Below are positions 18,375-25,873 of a DNA stretch of 64,000 bases, one piece after another. The DNA comes from DASRHK01 sp035650495. Its GTDB lineage: Bacteria > Pseudomonadota > Gammaproteobacteria > Nevskiales > Nevskiaceae. Position 1 is the stretch's first letter. The number at the start of each line of letters is the position of its first letter. The position numbers were made by a program, and so were the translations under genes. The notes under the pieces were generated by a model that worked only from the letters and a program-made list of their open reading frames with translations, made no database searches and was not told the origin of the DNA. The stretch is taken from positions 16,481-80,480 of the forward strand of contig DASRHK010000104.1 of assembly GCA_035650495.1 (NCBI GenBank), given 5' to 3'.

Positions 18375-19124
18375 TTAGCCCAGCCAGATGAGGCTGGCCA
18401 TGCGCCCGCAGTTGCCGTCGCGCCGGAACGAGAAGAAGCGCGACGCGTCGCTGAAGGTGCAGAAGTCGCCGCCGTGCACCACTTCGAGGCCGGCGCGGTG
18501 AAGTCGCACTCGCGCCGCAGCGTAGAGGTCGCACATCCATTTGCCGGGCTTGGTACCCGGCGTGAAGGCCGGGAGCGCTTCGGGGCTCGACGACTCGAAC
18601 GCCGCGCGCACTTCGGGACCGACTTCGAAGTGTCGCGCGCTGATCGCGGGCCCCATCCACGCCATCAGCTTGCGCGGCGGCGCCGGCAGCGCGCGCACGG
18701 TCTGCTCGAGCACCCCGGCCGCAAGCCCGCGCCAGCCCGCATGCGCAGCGGCGACCATGGTCCCGTCGTGATCGCAGAACAGCACGGGCAAGCAGTCCGC
18801 GGACTGCACGAGGCAAACCACGCCTTTCTGGGTCGTGAAGCTCGCATCGGCTTGCGGATCGGGCTCGCCAGCCGCGCGCGAGAACGGCGCGCGCACGACG
18901 CGCGGTCCGTGCACCTGCATGATCCAGCTCGGCTGCGACGGCAGCTTCAGCGTGTCGAACACGCGCCGCCGATTCTCGTCGACGGCGGCGGGATCGTCGC
19001 CGCTCGACTTGCCCAGGTTCAGCGTGTCGAACGGCGCGATCGAGACACCGCCGGTGCGCGTCGTCGACGCCGCGAACACGTTGCGCGGCGCAGGCCAGTC
19101 GGGATGGATCAGTGCGACGTCCAT
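18375..19124 (-). CDS. pgeF: Peptidoglycan editing factor / multicopper polyphenol oxidase family (YfiH)
   Basis: The 249-residue protein has the YfiH/DUF152 signatures: MQVHGPRVV, LVQSADCLPVLFCD, AHAGWRGLAAGV and the C-terminal FSFRRDGNCGRMASLIWL. The His/Cys residues in these motifs form the metal and active site. E. coli YfiH (PgeF) removes misincorporated residues from peptidoglycan precursors, and related proteins act on purine nucleosides. The start at 19124 lies inside the 3' end of the glycosyltransferase gene (16-bp overlap). pgeF is commonly near rluD and bamD in proteobacteria, and here it is separated from them by two genes. Confidence 0.9.
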   Translation of the reverse strand: MDVALIHPDWPAPRNVFAASTTRTGGVSIAPFDTLNLGKSSGDDPAAVDENRRRVFDTLKLPSQPSWIMQVHGPRVVRAPFSRAAGEPDPQADASFTTQKGVVCLVQSADCLPVLFCDHDGTMVAAAHAGWRGLAAGVLEQTVRALPAPPRKLMAWMGPAISARHFEVGPEVRAAFESSSPEALPAFTPGTKPGKWMCDLYAAARVRLHRAGLEVVHGGDFCTFSDASRFFSFRRDGNCGRMASLIWLG

Positions 19125-20968
19125 GCGTCCCTCAGCAGCTTCTCGAAGTCGCGCGCGAAACGCGGCGCATCCATCAGCGGCGATGCACGCATCCGCTCCG
19201 GCAGCTCGGCGCGCAGCTTCGCGATGCGATCGGCGTCGGCGAGCTGTCGTCGCAGAAGCTGTGGCAAGTCTTCCGGACTGCGCGCGATCCAGTCCGCCAA
19301 GCCGATCGTGTTGAGCAGGCTCACGCCGCTGCGCGCCACCGGACGCGATCCCTCGACGGCGACGACGGGAACGCCCATCAGCAGCGCATCGCACGTCGTC
19401 GTGCCGCCGTTGTAGGGAAAGCTGTCGAGCGCGACGTCGACGTCGCGGAACGCGCGCAGATATCCGTCGATGTCGAGGCGATCGAGGATGTCGACGCGAT
19501 CCGCAGCAATGCCGCCGGCCGCGAGCGTCGCGCCGATGCGCTCGTGCATCGCCGGCGCGGTGATGCCGACGACGCGCAGCCGCGCATCCGGGAATGCGCG
19601 CAGGATCGCGATCCACGATTGCAGCACGTCGGGGCCGAGCTTCGGCGCCTGGTTGAACGAGCCGAACGTCCAGTAGCCGTTGCTCGCGCGCGGCGACGCA
19701 GAGACTTGCGGCACCGGCACTTGCGGCTCGTAGCACCACTGGCTGTTCGGCAGCCGCATCGGCGTTTCGACCTGCCAGCGCTCGGCCTCGCCGACCGGAT
19801 CGGACCAGCGATCGCAGATGCGACCGTCGATCGTCGGCAGGCCCGTGGTCGACAGGTATCCGAGCCAGGTCAGCTGCATCGGCGCCGGCTTGCGCGCGAA
19901 CACGCCGAGGCGATGACCTGCGGTGTGCCCCGAGAGGTCGACGAGCACGTCGATGCCGTCGTCGACGATCCGCTGCGCGAGTGCGTCGTCGTCGACGTCG
20001 GCAACGTCGCGCCACCCGTCGGCGAGCTTCTTCAGGCGCTCCGTGATCTCGTCGACTTCCCTCGCGCTGGAATAAGCGTGCACGGAGAACTGCGCGTGAT
20101 CCATCGCGCGCCACAGCGGCGCGACGAAGCACGACACCGGGTGCCGTCGCAAATCGGCGGAGACGAAGCCGATGCGCAGGGGGCGTTGCGGATCGCTCGA
20201 CACGCGCGGCTGCACCCGCGCCGTGCGCGCCGACAACGCCTCGCCGGCCTTGCGATGTACGTCGAGGAGCTCGGAGGCGGCAATGCCGGGAAGGAAATTC
20301 AAGGTGAGCAGCAGATCGCTCTCGATCGCCGGATCGCCGGCCGAGATCGCCAATGCCTGCTGGAGCGCCGCGACCGATCCAGCGGCGTCGCCGAGATCGC
20401 GGCGCATGCGCGCGAGGTTGTGCGCCGCGCGCGCATCATTCGGCGCCAGCCGCTGCGCTTCGGAGTACGCGCGCTCGGCTTGCGCCACGTCCGGCTTTTC
20501 CTCGAGCGCGCACCCGAGCCCCAGCCAGGCGTCCGGCCACTCCGGCCGCAGCCGCAGGGCTTCGCGATACTCGCGCTCCGCGGCCGCGAACTCGCGCTCG
20601 TCGAGCAGCAGGTTGCCGAGGTTCAGATGCGCGCGCTCGTCGGCCGCATCGATCGCGATCGCACGCTCATAAGCAGCGCGCGCCTCATCGGCGCGATCGA
20701 GCGCGCGCAGCGCGTTGCCGATGTTGATCTGAGCACGCGCGTAGTGCGGCGATTGCTCCGCCGCCTGCTTGTACAGACGCAGCGCGGCTTCGACCTCGCC
20801 GCCGTCCTCGAGCTGGTTGCCGCGCTCGATCAGCGCGTCGCCGATGAAATCCTCGCGCGCCGGCGGAGCGCTCGGCCGAGCAGCGCGATCGTCGGACGCC
20901 GTCTTCGCGAGGCGAGCTTCGGCGCGCGCTTCGATCTTCTTGAGGATGCCTTCGAGAAAGGATCGCAT
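19109..20968 (-). CDS. TPR protein with SPINDLY-type O-linked GlcNAc transferase domain
   Basis: Of 619 residues, about 40-230 are five or so tetratricopeptide repeats (for example ARAQINIGNALRALDRADEA, ERAHLNLGNLLLDEREFAAA). The rest is the bacterial OGT/SPINDLY GT41 domain, with LRIGFVSADLRRHPVSCF, LVDLSGHTAGHRL and the nucleotide-sugar site DSFPYNGGTTTCDALLMG. GT41 enzymes add a single sugar to Ser/Thr of proteins; bacterial members are linked with cell-surface or flagellin glycosylation. A short coiled-coil-like N-terminus precedes the repeats. The gene inserts between pgeF and rluD and starts only 14 bp from the divergent 102-residue gene. Confidence 0.9.
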   Translation of the reverse strand: MRSFLEGILKKIEARAEARLAKTASDDRAARPSAPPAREDFIGDALIERGNQLEDGGEVEAALRLYKQAAEQSPHYARAQINIGNALRALDRADEARAAYERAIAIDAADERAHLNLGNLLLDEREFAAAEREYREALRLRPEWPDAWLGLGCALEEKPDVAQAERAYSEAQRLAPNDARAAHNLARMRRDLGDAAGSVAALQQALAISAGDPAIESDLLLTLNFLPGIAASELLDVHRKAGEALSARTARVQPRVSSDPQRPLRIGFVSADLRRHPVSCFVAPLWRAMDHAQFSVHAYSSAREVDEITERLKKLADGWRDVADVDDDALAQRIVDDGIDVLVDLSGHTAGHRLGVFARKPAPMQLTWLGYLSTTGLPTIDGRICDRWSDPVGEAERWQVETPMRLPNSQWCYEPQVPVPQVSASPRASNGYWTFGSFNQAPKLGPDVLQSWIAILRAFPDARLRVVGITAPAMHERIGATLAAGGIAADRVDILDRLDIDGYLRAFRDVDVALDSFPYNGGTTTCDALLMGVPVVAVEGSRPVARSGVSLLNTIGLADWIARSPEDLPQLLRRQLADADRIAKLRAELPERMRASPLMDAPRFARDFEKLLRDAWTSH

Positions 20969-20970
20969 GC

Positions 20971-20983
20971 TAGGCTGATCCTA
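20971..20983. promoter_or_regulatory. Overlapping divergent -10 elements in a 14-bp intergenic gap
   Basis: The gap reads TAGG-CTGAT-CCTA at its core. TAGGCT (20971-20976) ends six bases before the plus-strand ATG at 20983, and TAGGAT on the minus strand (20983-20978) ends nine bases before the minus-strand ATG at 20968. Both genes would then have leaderless or nearly leaderless transcripts, and their polymerases would compete for one site. Confidence 0.45.
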
Positions 20984-21291
20984 TGTTATTTCGCTGGCTC
21001 GATACGTCCGAGATCGCCGCGTTCTCGTCGCAGCTCGTCGACGACTATTGCCGCAGCCGCAGTGGCGCCGCCGCGCGCGGCGACAAGACACCGCGGCTCG
21101 AGAGCCGGCTGCAGCGCCTCGCCGATCGCGCGGTCGACTTCAATCGCAGCCTCGGCCTCAACGTCTTCAAGAAAGCCAAGCTCATCGCCATGATCCGCGA
21201 CGGGCTGAAGGCGCGCGGCATCGGCGACGAGGAAGTCGACGTGTTCGTCCAGGCGCTGATCTACGGGCCGCTCAAGGTCGGGAAGCCGTAG
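20983..21291 (+). CDS. Conserved-looking hypothetical protein, 102 aa
   Basis: I do not recognise this small protein (MLFRWLDTSEIAAFSSQL...). It is soluble, helical and charged, with a basic middle (ESRLQRLADRAVDFNRS) and a helical C-terminus that resembles small regulatory or adaptor proteins rather than an enzyme. It has no signal peptide, Cys motifs or membrane segment. Codon use is like its neighbours. The ATG is preceded by a -10-like TAGGCT and lacks a ribosome site, fitting leaderless translation. Its last 20 bp overlap the end of the convergent rluD. Confidence 0.7.
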   Translation: MLFRWLDTSEIAAFSSQLVDDYCRSRSGAAARGDKTPRLESRLQRLADRAVDFNRSLGLNVFKKAKLIAMIRDGLKARGIGDEEVDVFVQALIYGPLKVGKP

Positions 21292-22240
21292 CAGCATCTG
21301 CGCGCAGCGCCGCGATCAAATCCTGCATGTCCTTGGGCAGCGCCGCGCTGAAGCTCATCGCTTCGCCCGTGACCGGATGCGCGAGCGCGAGCTCGTGCGC
21401 ATGCAGGGCCTGCCGCGGGAATTTCGCGAGCGTCTCGCGTAGCCGCGCGTCCATGCCGCGACCGCGCACGGACTTCGTTCCGTAGACGGAGTCGCCCACG
21501 ATCGGATGCTTCAGGTGCGCCATGTGCACGCGGATCTGATGCGTGCGGCCGGTCTCGAGCTTCACGCGCAGATGGGTGTGGAAGGCGAAGCGCTCGACCA
21601 CGCGATAGTGCGACACGGCGGGACGGCCGGTCTCGCTGATCGCCATCTTCTTGCGATCCTTCGGATGACGCGCGATCGCCGCCTCGACGCGCCCCCCGCC
21701 CGACAGCACGCCGGCGACGATGGCGTCGTATTCGCGATGGAGCTCGCGATTCGCAATCATCGCGACGAGCTTGGTGTGCGCGACCAGCGTGCGGGCGACG
21801 ACCAGCACGCCGCTGGTGTCCTTGTCGAGGCGGTGCACGATGCCCGCGCGCGGCACCTGCGCCGTTTCGGGGAACGCGTGCAGCAGCGCGTTCTGCAGCG
21901 TGCCTTCGCTCTGACCGGCGCCCGGATGCACCGTGAGGCCCGCGGGCTTGTCGATGATCGCGATGTGCTCGTCGGCGTGGAGCACCGACAGCGCGATGTC
22001 CTGCGCGACCACCGACGCGTTGTGCGGCGTCTCCGCCGTGAGCTCGAGCTCGTCGCCTTCGAGCACCGGCTGGCGCGCCTTGTCGGCGACAGCGCCGTTG
22101 ACGCGCAAGGCGCCTTCCGCGATCCATGCCTGCAGGCGCGAGCGCGAGAAATCGGGGAACAGCTGCGCGGCGGCCGCATCCAGGCGCGATCCCGCCAGCG
22201 CGAGCGGCACGCGGGCGCGCAGCGGGTCGGCGTCAGCCAT
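21272..22240 (-). CDS. rluD: 23S rRNA pseudouridine synthase RluD
   Basis: The 322-residue enzyme has an N-terminal S4 RNA-binding domain (about 18-75, SRLDAAAAQLFPDFSRSRLQ) and an RluA-family catalytic domain with HRLDKDTSG, placing the nucleophile at Asp139, the same number as in E. coli RluD. Downstream RTHQIRVHMAHLKHPIVGD completes the signature. RluD modifies helix 69 of 23S rRNA, needed for ribosome assembly. It is divergent from bamD with 44 bp between, a neighbour pair common in proteobacteria. A TATAGC hexamer on the minus strand lies too close to the ATG to serve it, so its promoter is unclear. Confidence 0.95.
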   Translation of the reverse strand: MADADPLRARVPLALAGSRLDAAAAQLFPDFSRSRLQAWIAEGALRVNGAVADKARQPVLEGDELELTAETPHNASVVAQDIALSVLHADEHIAIIDKPAGLTVHPGAGQSEGTLQNALLHAFPETAQVPRAGIVHRLDKDTSGVLVVARTLVAHTKLVAMIANRELHREYDAIVAGVLSGGGRVEAAIARHPKDRKKMAISETGRPAVSHYRVVERFAFHTHLRVKLETGRTHQIRVHMAHLKHPIVGDSVYGTKSVRGRGMDARLRETLAKFPRQALHAHELALAHPVTGEAMSFSAALPKDMQDLIAALRADAATASRP

Positions 22241-22244
22241 CGGC

Positions 22245-22250
22245 TATACT
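22245..22250 (+). promoter_or_regulatory. -10 element TATACT of bamD
   Basis: TATACT lies in the rluD/bamD gap, 34 bases before the bamD ATG, leaving a leader of about 28 bases. No good -35 is visible 16-18 bases upstream, where the sequence is already rluD coding. Confidence 0.5.
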
Positions 22251-22284
22251 CCGGCCCGCATCAGCCCTGGTCACTCCACTTCGC

Positions 22285-23073
22285 ATGAACTCATTCTCCC
22301 TGCCCCGCGTGGCCTGCGCCCTGCTCGCCGCGTCGATCGCCGCCTGCAGCTCCAATCCCGACAAGCCGACGCCGGTCAATCCGTTCAAGCCGGACCCGAA
22401 CCGGGTGACGCGCGAGGAGAAGTTCGCCGCCGACAAGCTCTATCACCTCGCGCGCGACGCGATGGAGACGTCGGACTTCAACACCGCGATCACGCGCTAC
22501 GACCAGCTGACGCAGCGCCATCCGTTCACAGAGTACGCCACGCAGGGCGAGATGGAACGCATCTTCTGCTATTTCCGCAATTACCAGGATGAGCAGGCCC
22601 TCGCCGGCGCCGACCGCTTCCTGCGCGATCATCCGCGCCATCCGCACGCCGACTACGTGCAGTACCTGCGCGGCCTGATCAACGCGCAGAAGGACGAGCC
22701 CGCGATCCGCATGATCCCGGCGATGGATCCGGCGCTCTCCGACGTCACGTCCTCGCGGCGCGCCTTCGACGACTTCGCGCTGCTCATCCAGAAATATCCG
22801 ACCAGCCAGTACGTCGGCGACGCGCGCCTGCGCATGATCGAGCTGCGCAACCGCATCGCGAAGTCCGAGATGACGGTCGTCGACTTCTACATGCGCCGCG
22901 GCGCGTGGCTCGCCGCCGCCAAGCGCGCCGAGCACGTCGTCAGCGACTACCCGGGCGCGCCCGCGACGGTCGACGCGCTCGAGTCGCTGGAGAAGTGCTA
23001 CGACAAGCTCGGGTTGAAGAGCCAGGCCGACGATGTGCGCAAGCTGCGCACGCAACAGAACCAAGCGTCGTAG
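22285..23073 (+). CDS. bamD: Outer-membrane assembly lipoprotein BamD
   Basis: The 262-residue lipoprotein has a signal ending in lipobox IAAC (Cys21) and five TPR-like helical repeats, typified by LYHLARDAMETSDFNTAI and YRQ-type turns around YDQLTQRHPFTEYA. With BamA it forms the essential core of the complex that inserts beta-barrels, such as the TonB receptor in this window, into the outer membrane. The ATG at 22285 gives the proper signal peptide; longer in-frame starts upstream would destroy it. It is followed by two palindromic repeats and the convergent nadE. Confidence 0.95.
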   Translation: MNSFSLPRVACALLAASIAACSSNPDKPTPVNPFKPDPNRVTREEKFAADKLYHLARDAMETSDFNTAITRYDQLTQRHPFTEYATQGEMERIFCYFRNYQDEQALAGADRFLRDHPRHPHADYVQYLRGLINAQKDEPAIRMIPAMDPALSDVTSSRRAFDDFALLIQKYPTSQYVGDARLRMIELRNRIAKSEMTVVDFYMRRGAWLAAAKRAEHVVSDYPGAPATVDALESLEKCYDKLGLKSQADDVRKLRTQQNQAS

Positions 23074-23091
23074 GTTTCGCGCGCTGTTCGG

Positions 23092-23200
23092 TGCTCCGCC
23101 GAATTGGTTTGGCGGGGGACGCCTGTAAAAGCTCCGTTTAGCTCGTGCGCGGCCCTCCCTGGCCGCGCGACGCCCCCGCCAAATCCAATTCGGCGAAGCA
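23092..23200 (+). repeat. Type-A structured palindromic repeat, copy 1
   Basis: This 109-bp element folds end to end. Outer arms TGCTCCGCCGAATTGG and CCAATTCGGCGAAGCA pair with one mismatch. Then come the fixed core GGGGGACGCC opposite ACGCCCCCG, a small AGCT-CCGTTT-AGCT hairpin, GCTCG, and a second hairpin GCGCGGCC-CTCCCT-GGCCGCGC. It lies 18 bp after bamD. A near-identical core is in copy 4 at 40588, but the outer arms there differ and remain paired. No T-run follows. Confidence 0.85.
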
Positions 23201-23218
23201 CAGCAACCGTTCTGCGCG

Positions 23219-23324
23219 GCGTCGATCAGGTTTGACCGGGGGCGTTAATCGCCAGGGACGGCGATTACGAGCAGACATGGAAGTCGTCTTTTAGCGTCCC
23301 CCGGGCGAACCTGATCGGCGACGC
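23219..23324 (-). repeat. Type-A structured palindromic repeat, copy 2 (opposite orientation)
   Basis: Read on the minus strand, this 106-bp element shows GATCAGGTT arms, the core GGGGGACGC opposite ACGCCCCCG, an AGAC...GTCT hairpin, GCTCG, and TAATCGCC-GTCCCT-GGCGATTA. Compared with copies 1 and 4 the stems are rewritten but still pair, while GTCCCTGGC and GCTCG are kept. It is 18 bp from copy 1 and points the other way, ending 23 bp before the nadE stop. Confidence 0.85.
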
Positions 23325-23347
23325 GCGCGCATACCGCGGGACTTCGT

Positions 23348-24961
23348 TCAGATATCGCCGTACACCGCCGTGATCGGATACCGCCGCTCGCGCCCGAACG
23401 CGCGACGCGACACCTTCGGTCCTGGCGGCGCCTGGCGGCGCTTGTACTCGGATCGGCGCACCAGTGACGCGACGCGCTTGACCATCTCTTCCGGGAATCC
23501 TTTCTTCGCAACCTCCGCGATGGAGAGCTGCTGCTCGACGTAGTACTCGAGGATCGGATCGAGCACTTCGTAGGGCGGCAGCGAGTCGGAGTCCTTCTGG
23601 TCCGGCCGCAGCTCGGCGGACGGCGGCCGCGTGATCACGCGCTCCGGGATCACCATGCCGAGCCCGTTGCGATAGCGCGTCAGCCGGTAGACGAGCGTCT
23701 TGTAGACGTCCTTGATCGGCGCGAAGCCGCCGCACATGTCGCCGTAGAGCGTCGCGTAACCGACCGCCATCTCGCTCTTGTTGCTCGTCGACAGCACGAT
23801 GTGGCCGAACTTGTTCGACAGCGCCATCAGCAGCACGCCGCGGATGCGCGCCTGCATGTTCTCTTCGGTGATGTCGGGCGCGCGGCCGGCGAATTCCTTC
23901 GCGAGTGTCTGGCCGAGCGCCTCGAACGCCGGCTCGATCGGCATCACCGAATACTGGATGCCGAGCATCTCCGCCTCGATGCGCGCGTCGTCGTTCGACA
24001 TCGCGGCCGTGTAGCGCGACGGCAGGGACACGCCCCATACGCGCTTGGGGCCCAGCGCGTCCGCAGCGATCGCGGCGACGAGCGCAGAGTCGATGCCGCC
24101 CGACATGCCGATGATCGCGCCGGGGAATCCATTGCGATCGACGTAATCGCGCACCGACTGCACGAGCGCCTTGTAGACGAGCGCGTCGTCGCCTTCGTCG
24201 GGATGCACGTCGCCTTGCAGTCGGCCGCTCGCGATCTCGACCGTGTAGATGCCTTCCTCGAACGCGGGCGCATTGAACGCGACGGAGCCGTCGGCGTGCA
24301 GCGCGATCGAGTCGCCGTCGAACACGACGTCGTCCTGGCCGCCGACGAGATTGACGTAGAGCACCGGCATGCCCGACTCGCTCGCGCGCGCCTGCAGCGT
24401 CTCCAGCCGCTCGCGCGTCTTGCCGCGATGGAACGGGCTCGCGTTGATGTTGAGCAGATACTCGGCGCCGGCGTCGCGCGCCTGCGCGATCGGCTGCGGG
24501 AACCAGCAGTCCTCGCAGATGGTGAGCCCGAAGCGGCGGCCTTTGAGCTCGAACACGCACGGCGCATAGCCCGGCTTGAAATGCCGGCGCTCGTCGAACA
24601 CGCCGTAGTTCGGCAGCTCCTGCTTGCGATAGCGCGCGATGATCCTGCCGTTGTGGATCACGAACGCGGCGTTGTAGATCGCGTCCTGCGTGTACTCGGG
24701 GAGCCCGATCACCAGCACGATGTCGCGCACTTCGTCGAGCAGGCGCTGCACGCCTTCCTCGATCTTCGCCGGCATCGCGCTGCGCATCAGGATGTCGTCG
24801 GGTGGATAGCCGATCAGCGAGAGCTCTGGGCACGCGATCAGGTCGGCGTGCAATTCGTCGCGCGCCTTGCGCGACGCCTCGATGATCTTGTCGACGTTGC
24901 CCTCGACGTCGCCGACCCAGAGGTTGAGCTGGGCGGCGGCGAGGACGATCTTCTGGGCCAT
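23348..24961 (-). CDS. nadE: Glutamine-dependent NAD+ synthetase
   Basis: The 537-residue enzyme joins an N-terminal nitrilase-type glutaminase (about 1-250) to an ammonia-dependent synthetase domain. The glutaminase triad is Glu46 (CPELSLIGYPP), Lys113 (YRKQELPNYG) and Cys149 (TICEDCW). The synthetase P-loop is SGGIDS (287-292), and KSEMAVGYATLYGD is the adenylate/Mg site. It makes NAD+ from deamido-NAD+, ATP and glutamine in the cytoplasm. Length and fusion are usual for bacteria using glutamine. It lies 32 bp downstream of sucD, with an ATTCCCGC-type repeat between. Confidence 0.96.
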   Translation of the reverse strand: MAQKIVLAAAQLNLWVGDVEGNVDKIIEASRKARDELHADLIACPELSLIGYPPDDILMRSAMPAKIEEGVQRLLDEVRDIVLVIGLPEYTQDAIYNAAFVIHNGRIIARYRKQELPNYGVFDERRHFKPGYAPCVFELKGRRFGLTICEDCWFPQPIAQARDAGAEYLLNINASPFHRGKTRERLETLQARASESGMPVLYVNLVGGQDDVVFDGDSIALHADGSVAFNAPAFEEGIYTVEIASGRLQGDVHPDEGDDALVYKALVQSVRDYVDRNGFPGAIIGMSGGIDSALVAAIAADALGPKRVWGVSLPSRYTAAMSNDDARIEAEMLGIQYSVMPIEPAFEALGQTLAKEFAGRAPDITEENMQARIRGVLLMALSNKFGHIVLSTSNKSEMAVGYATLYGDMCGGFAPIKDVYKTLVYRLTRYRNGLGMVIPERVITRPPSAELRPDQKDSDSLPPYEVLDPILEYYVEQQLSIAEVAKKGFPEEMVKRVASLVRRSEYKRRQAPPGPKVSRRAFGRERRYPITAVYGDI

Positions 24962-24967
24962 CGCGTC

Positions 24968-24987
24968 ATTCCCGCGCAGGCGGGAAT
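24968..24987. repeat. dRS3-like 20-bp palindromic repeat (ATTCCC...GGGAAT)
   Basis: ATTCCCGC-GCAG-GCGGGAAT is a perfect 8-bp-arm palindrome matching the ATTCCC-N8-GGGAAT pattern of the neisserial dRS3 repeat, which is scattered in many proteobacterial genomes. It lies in the 32-bp sucD-nadE gap. It may act as a weak terminator or an insertion target; one copy only is seen here. Confidence 0.75.
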
Positions 24988-24993
24988 CCAGTC

Positions 24994-25869
24994 CTACGCT
25001 TTCAACGCCGCTTTGATCGCCGAGCCGAGATCCGCCGGCGAGCGCACCGTCTTCACGCCGGCCGCTTCGAGCGCCGCGAACTTCTCATCCGCGGTGCCCT
25101 TGCCGCCCGCGATGATCGCGCCCGCGTGTCCCATGCGCTTGCCCGGCGGCGCGGTGACGCCGGCGATGTAGGCGACGACCGGCTTTTTCACGTTCTTCTT
25201 GATGTAGGCAGCGGCTTCCTCTTCGGAGCTGCCGCCGATCTCGCCGACCATGATGATGCCTTCGGTCTTCGGATCCTTGTCGAACAGCGCGAGCACGTCG
25301 ATGAAGCCCATGCCGCGCACCGGATCGCCGCCGATGCCCACGCACGTCGACTGGCCCAATCCGTTCTGCGTCGTCTGATGCACGGTCTCGTAAGTGAGCG
25401 TGCCGGAGCGCGAGATCACGCCGATGCGACCAGGCTTGTGGATGTGGCCCGGCATGATGCCGATCTTGCATTCGCCCGGCGTGATCACGCCGGGGCAGTT
25501 CGGCCCGATCAGCACTGTGTCCTTCTTCTCGGCGAGCGCGGCTTTCACTTTCACCATGTCGAGAACGGGAATGCCTTCGGTGATGCACACGATCACCTTG
25601 ATGCCCGCGTCGGCGGCTTCGAGGATCGCGTCGGCGGCGAACGGCGCCGGCACGTAGATCATCGTCGCGTCGGCGCCGGTGGCTTTCACCGCGTCGTGGC
25701 ACGTGTCGAACACGGGCTTGTCGAGATGCTTCGATCCGCCCCGACCCGGCGTGACGCCGCCGACGAGCTGCGTGCCGTAAGCGATCGCCTGCTCGGAATG
25801 GAACGTGCCCTGCTTGCCGGTGAAGCCCTGGCAGATGACCTTGGTGCTCTTGTTGATCAGGATGCTCAC
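24994..25869 (-). CDS. sucD: Succinyl-CoA synthetase, alpha subunit
   Basis: The 291-residue subunit has the CoA-binding Rossmann domain (CQGFTGKQGTFHSEQAI, YVPAPFAADAI) and the ligase domain with the phosphorylated histidine in GKRMGHAGAI (His248). With SucC it converts succinyl-CoA to succinate with substrate-level phosphorylation in the TCA cycle. Translation starts at GTG 25869, four bases after the sucC stop, with AGGGAG inside the sucC end serving as ribosome site. Confidence 0.97.
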   Translation of the reverse strand: MSILINKSTKVICQGFTGKQGTFHSEQAIAYGTQLVGGVTPGRGGSKHLDKPVFDTCHDAVKATGADATMIYVPAPFAADAILEAADAGIKVIVCITEGIPVLDMVKVKAALAEKKDTVLIGPNCPGVITPGECKIGIMPGHIHKPGRIGVISRSGTLTYETVHQTTQNGLGQSTCVGIGGDPVRGMGFIDVLALFDKDPKTEGIIMVGEIGGSSEEEAAAYIKKNVKKPVVAYIAGVTAPPGKRMGHAGAIIAGGKGTADEKFAALEAAGVKTVRSPADLGSAIKAALKA

Positions 25870-25873
25870 GGCT

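Noticed and set aside
22243..22248. TATAGC as -10 for rluD on the minus strand
   Set aside because: It ends only two bases before the rluD ATG, so transcription would start inside the gene; it is more likely the back side of the bamD TATACT.
23092..23324. Insertion sequence or transposon for the type-A elements
   Set aside because: No transposase frame, no clear target duplication, and length near 110 bp; a MITE-like origin cannot be excluded but an autonomous element can.
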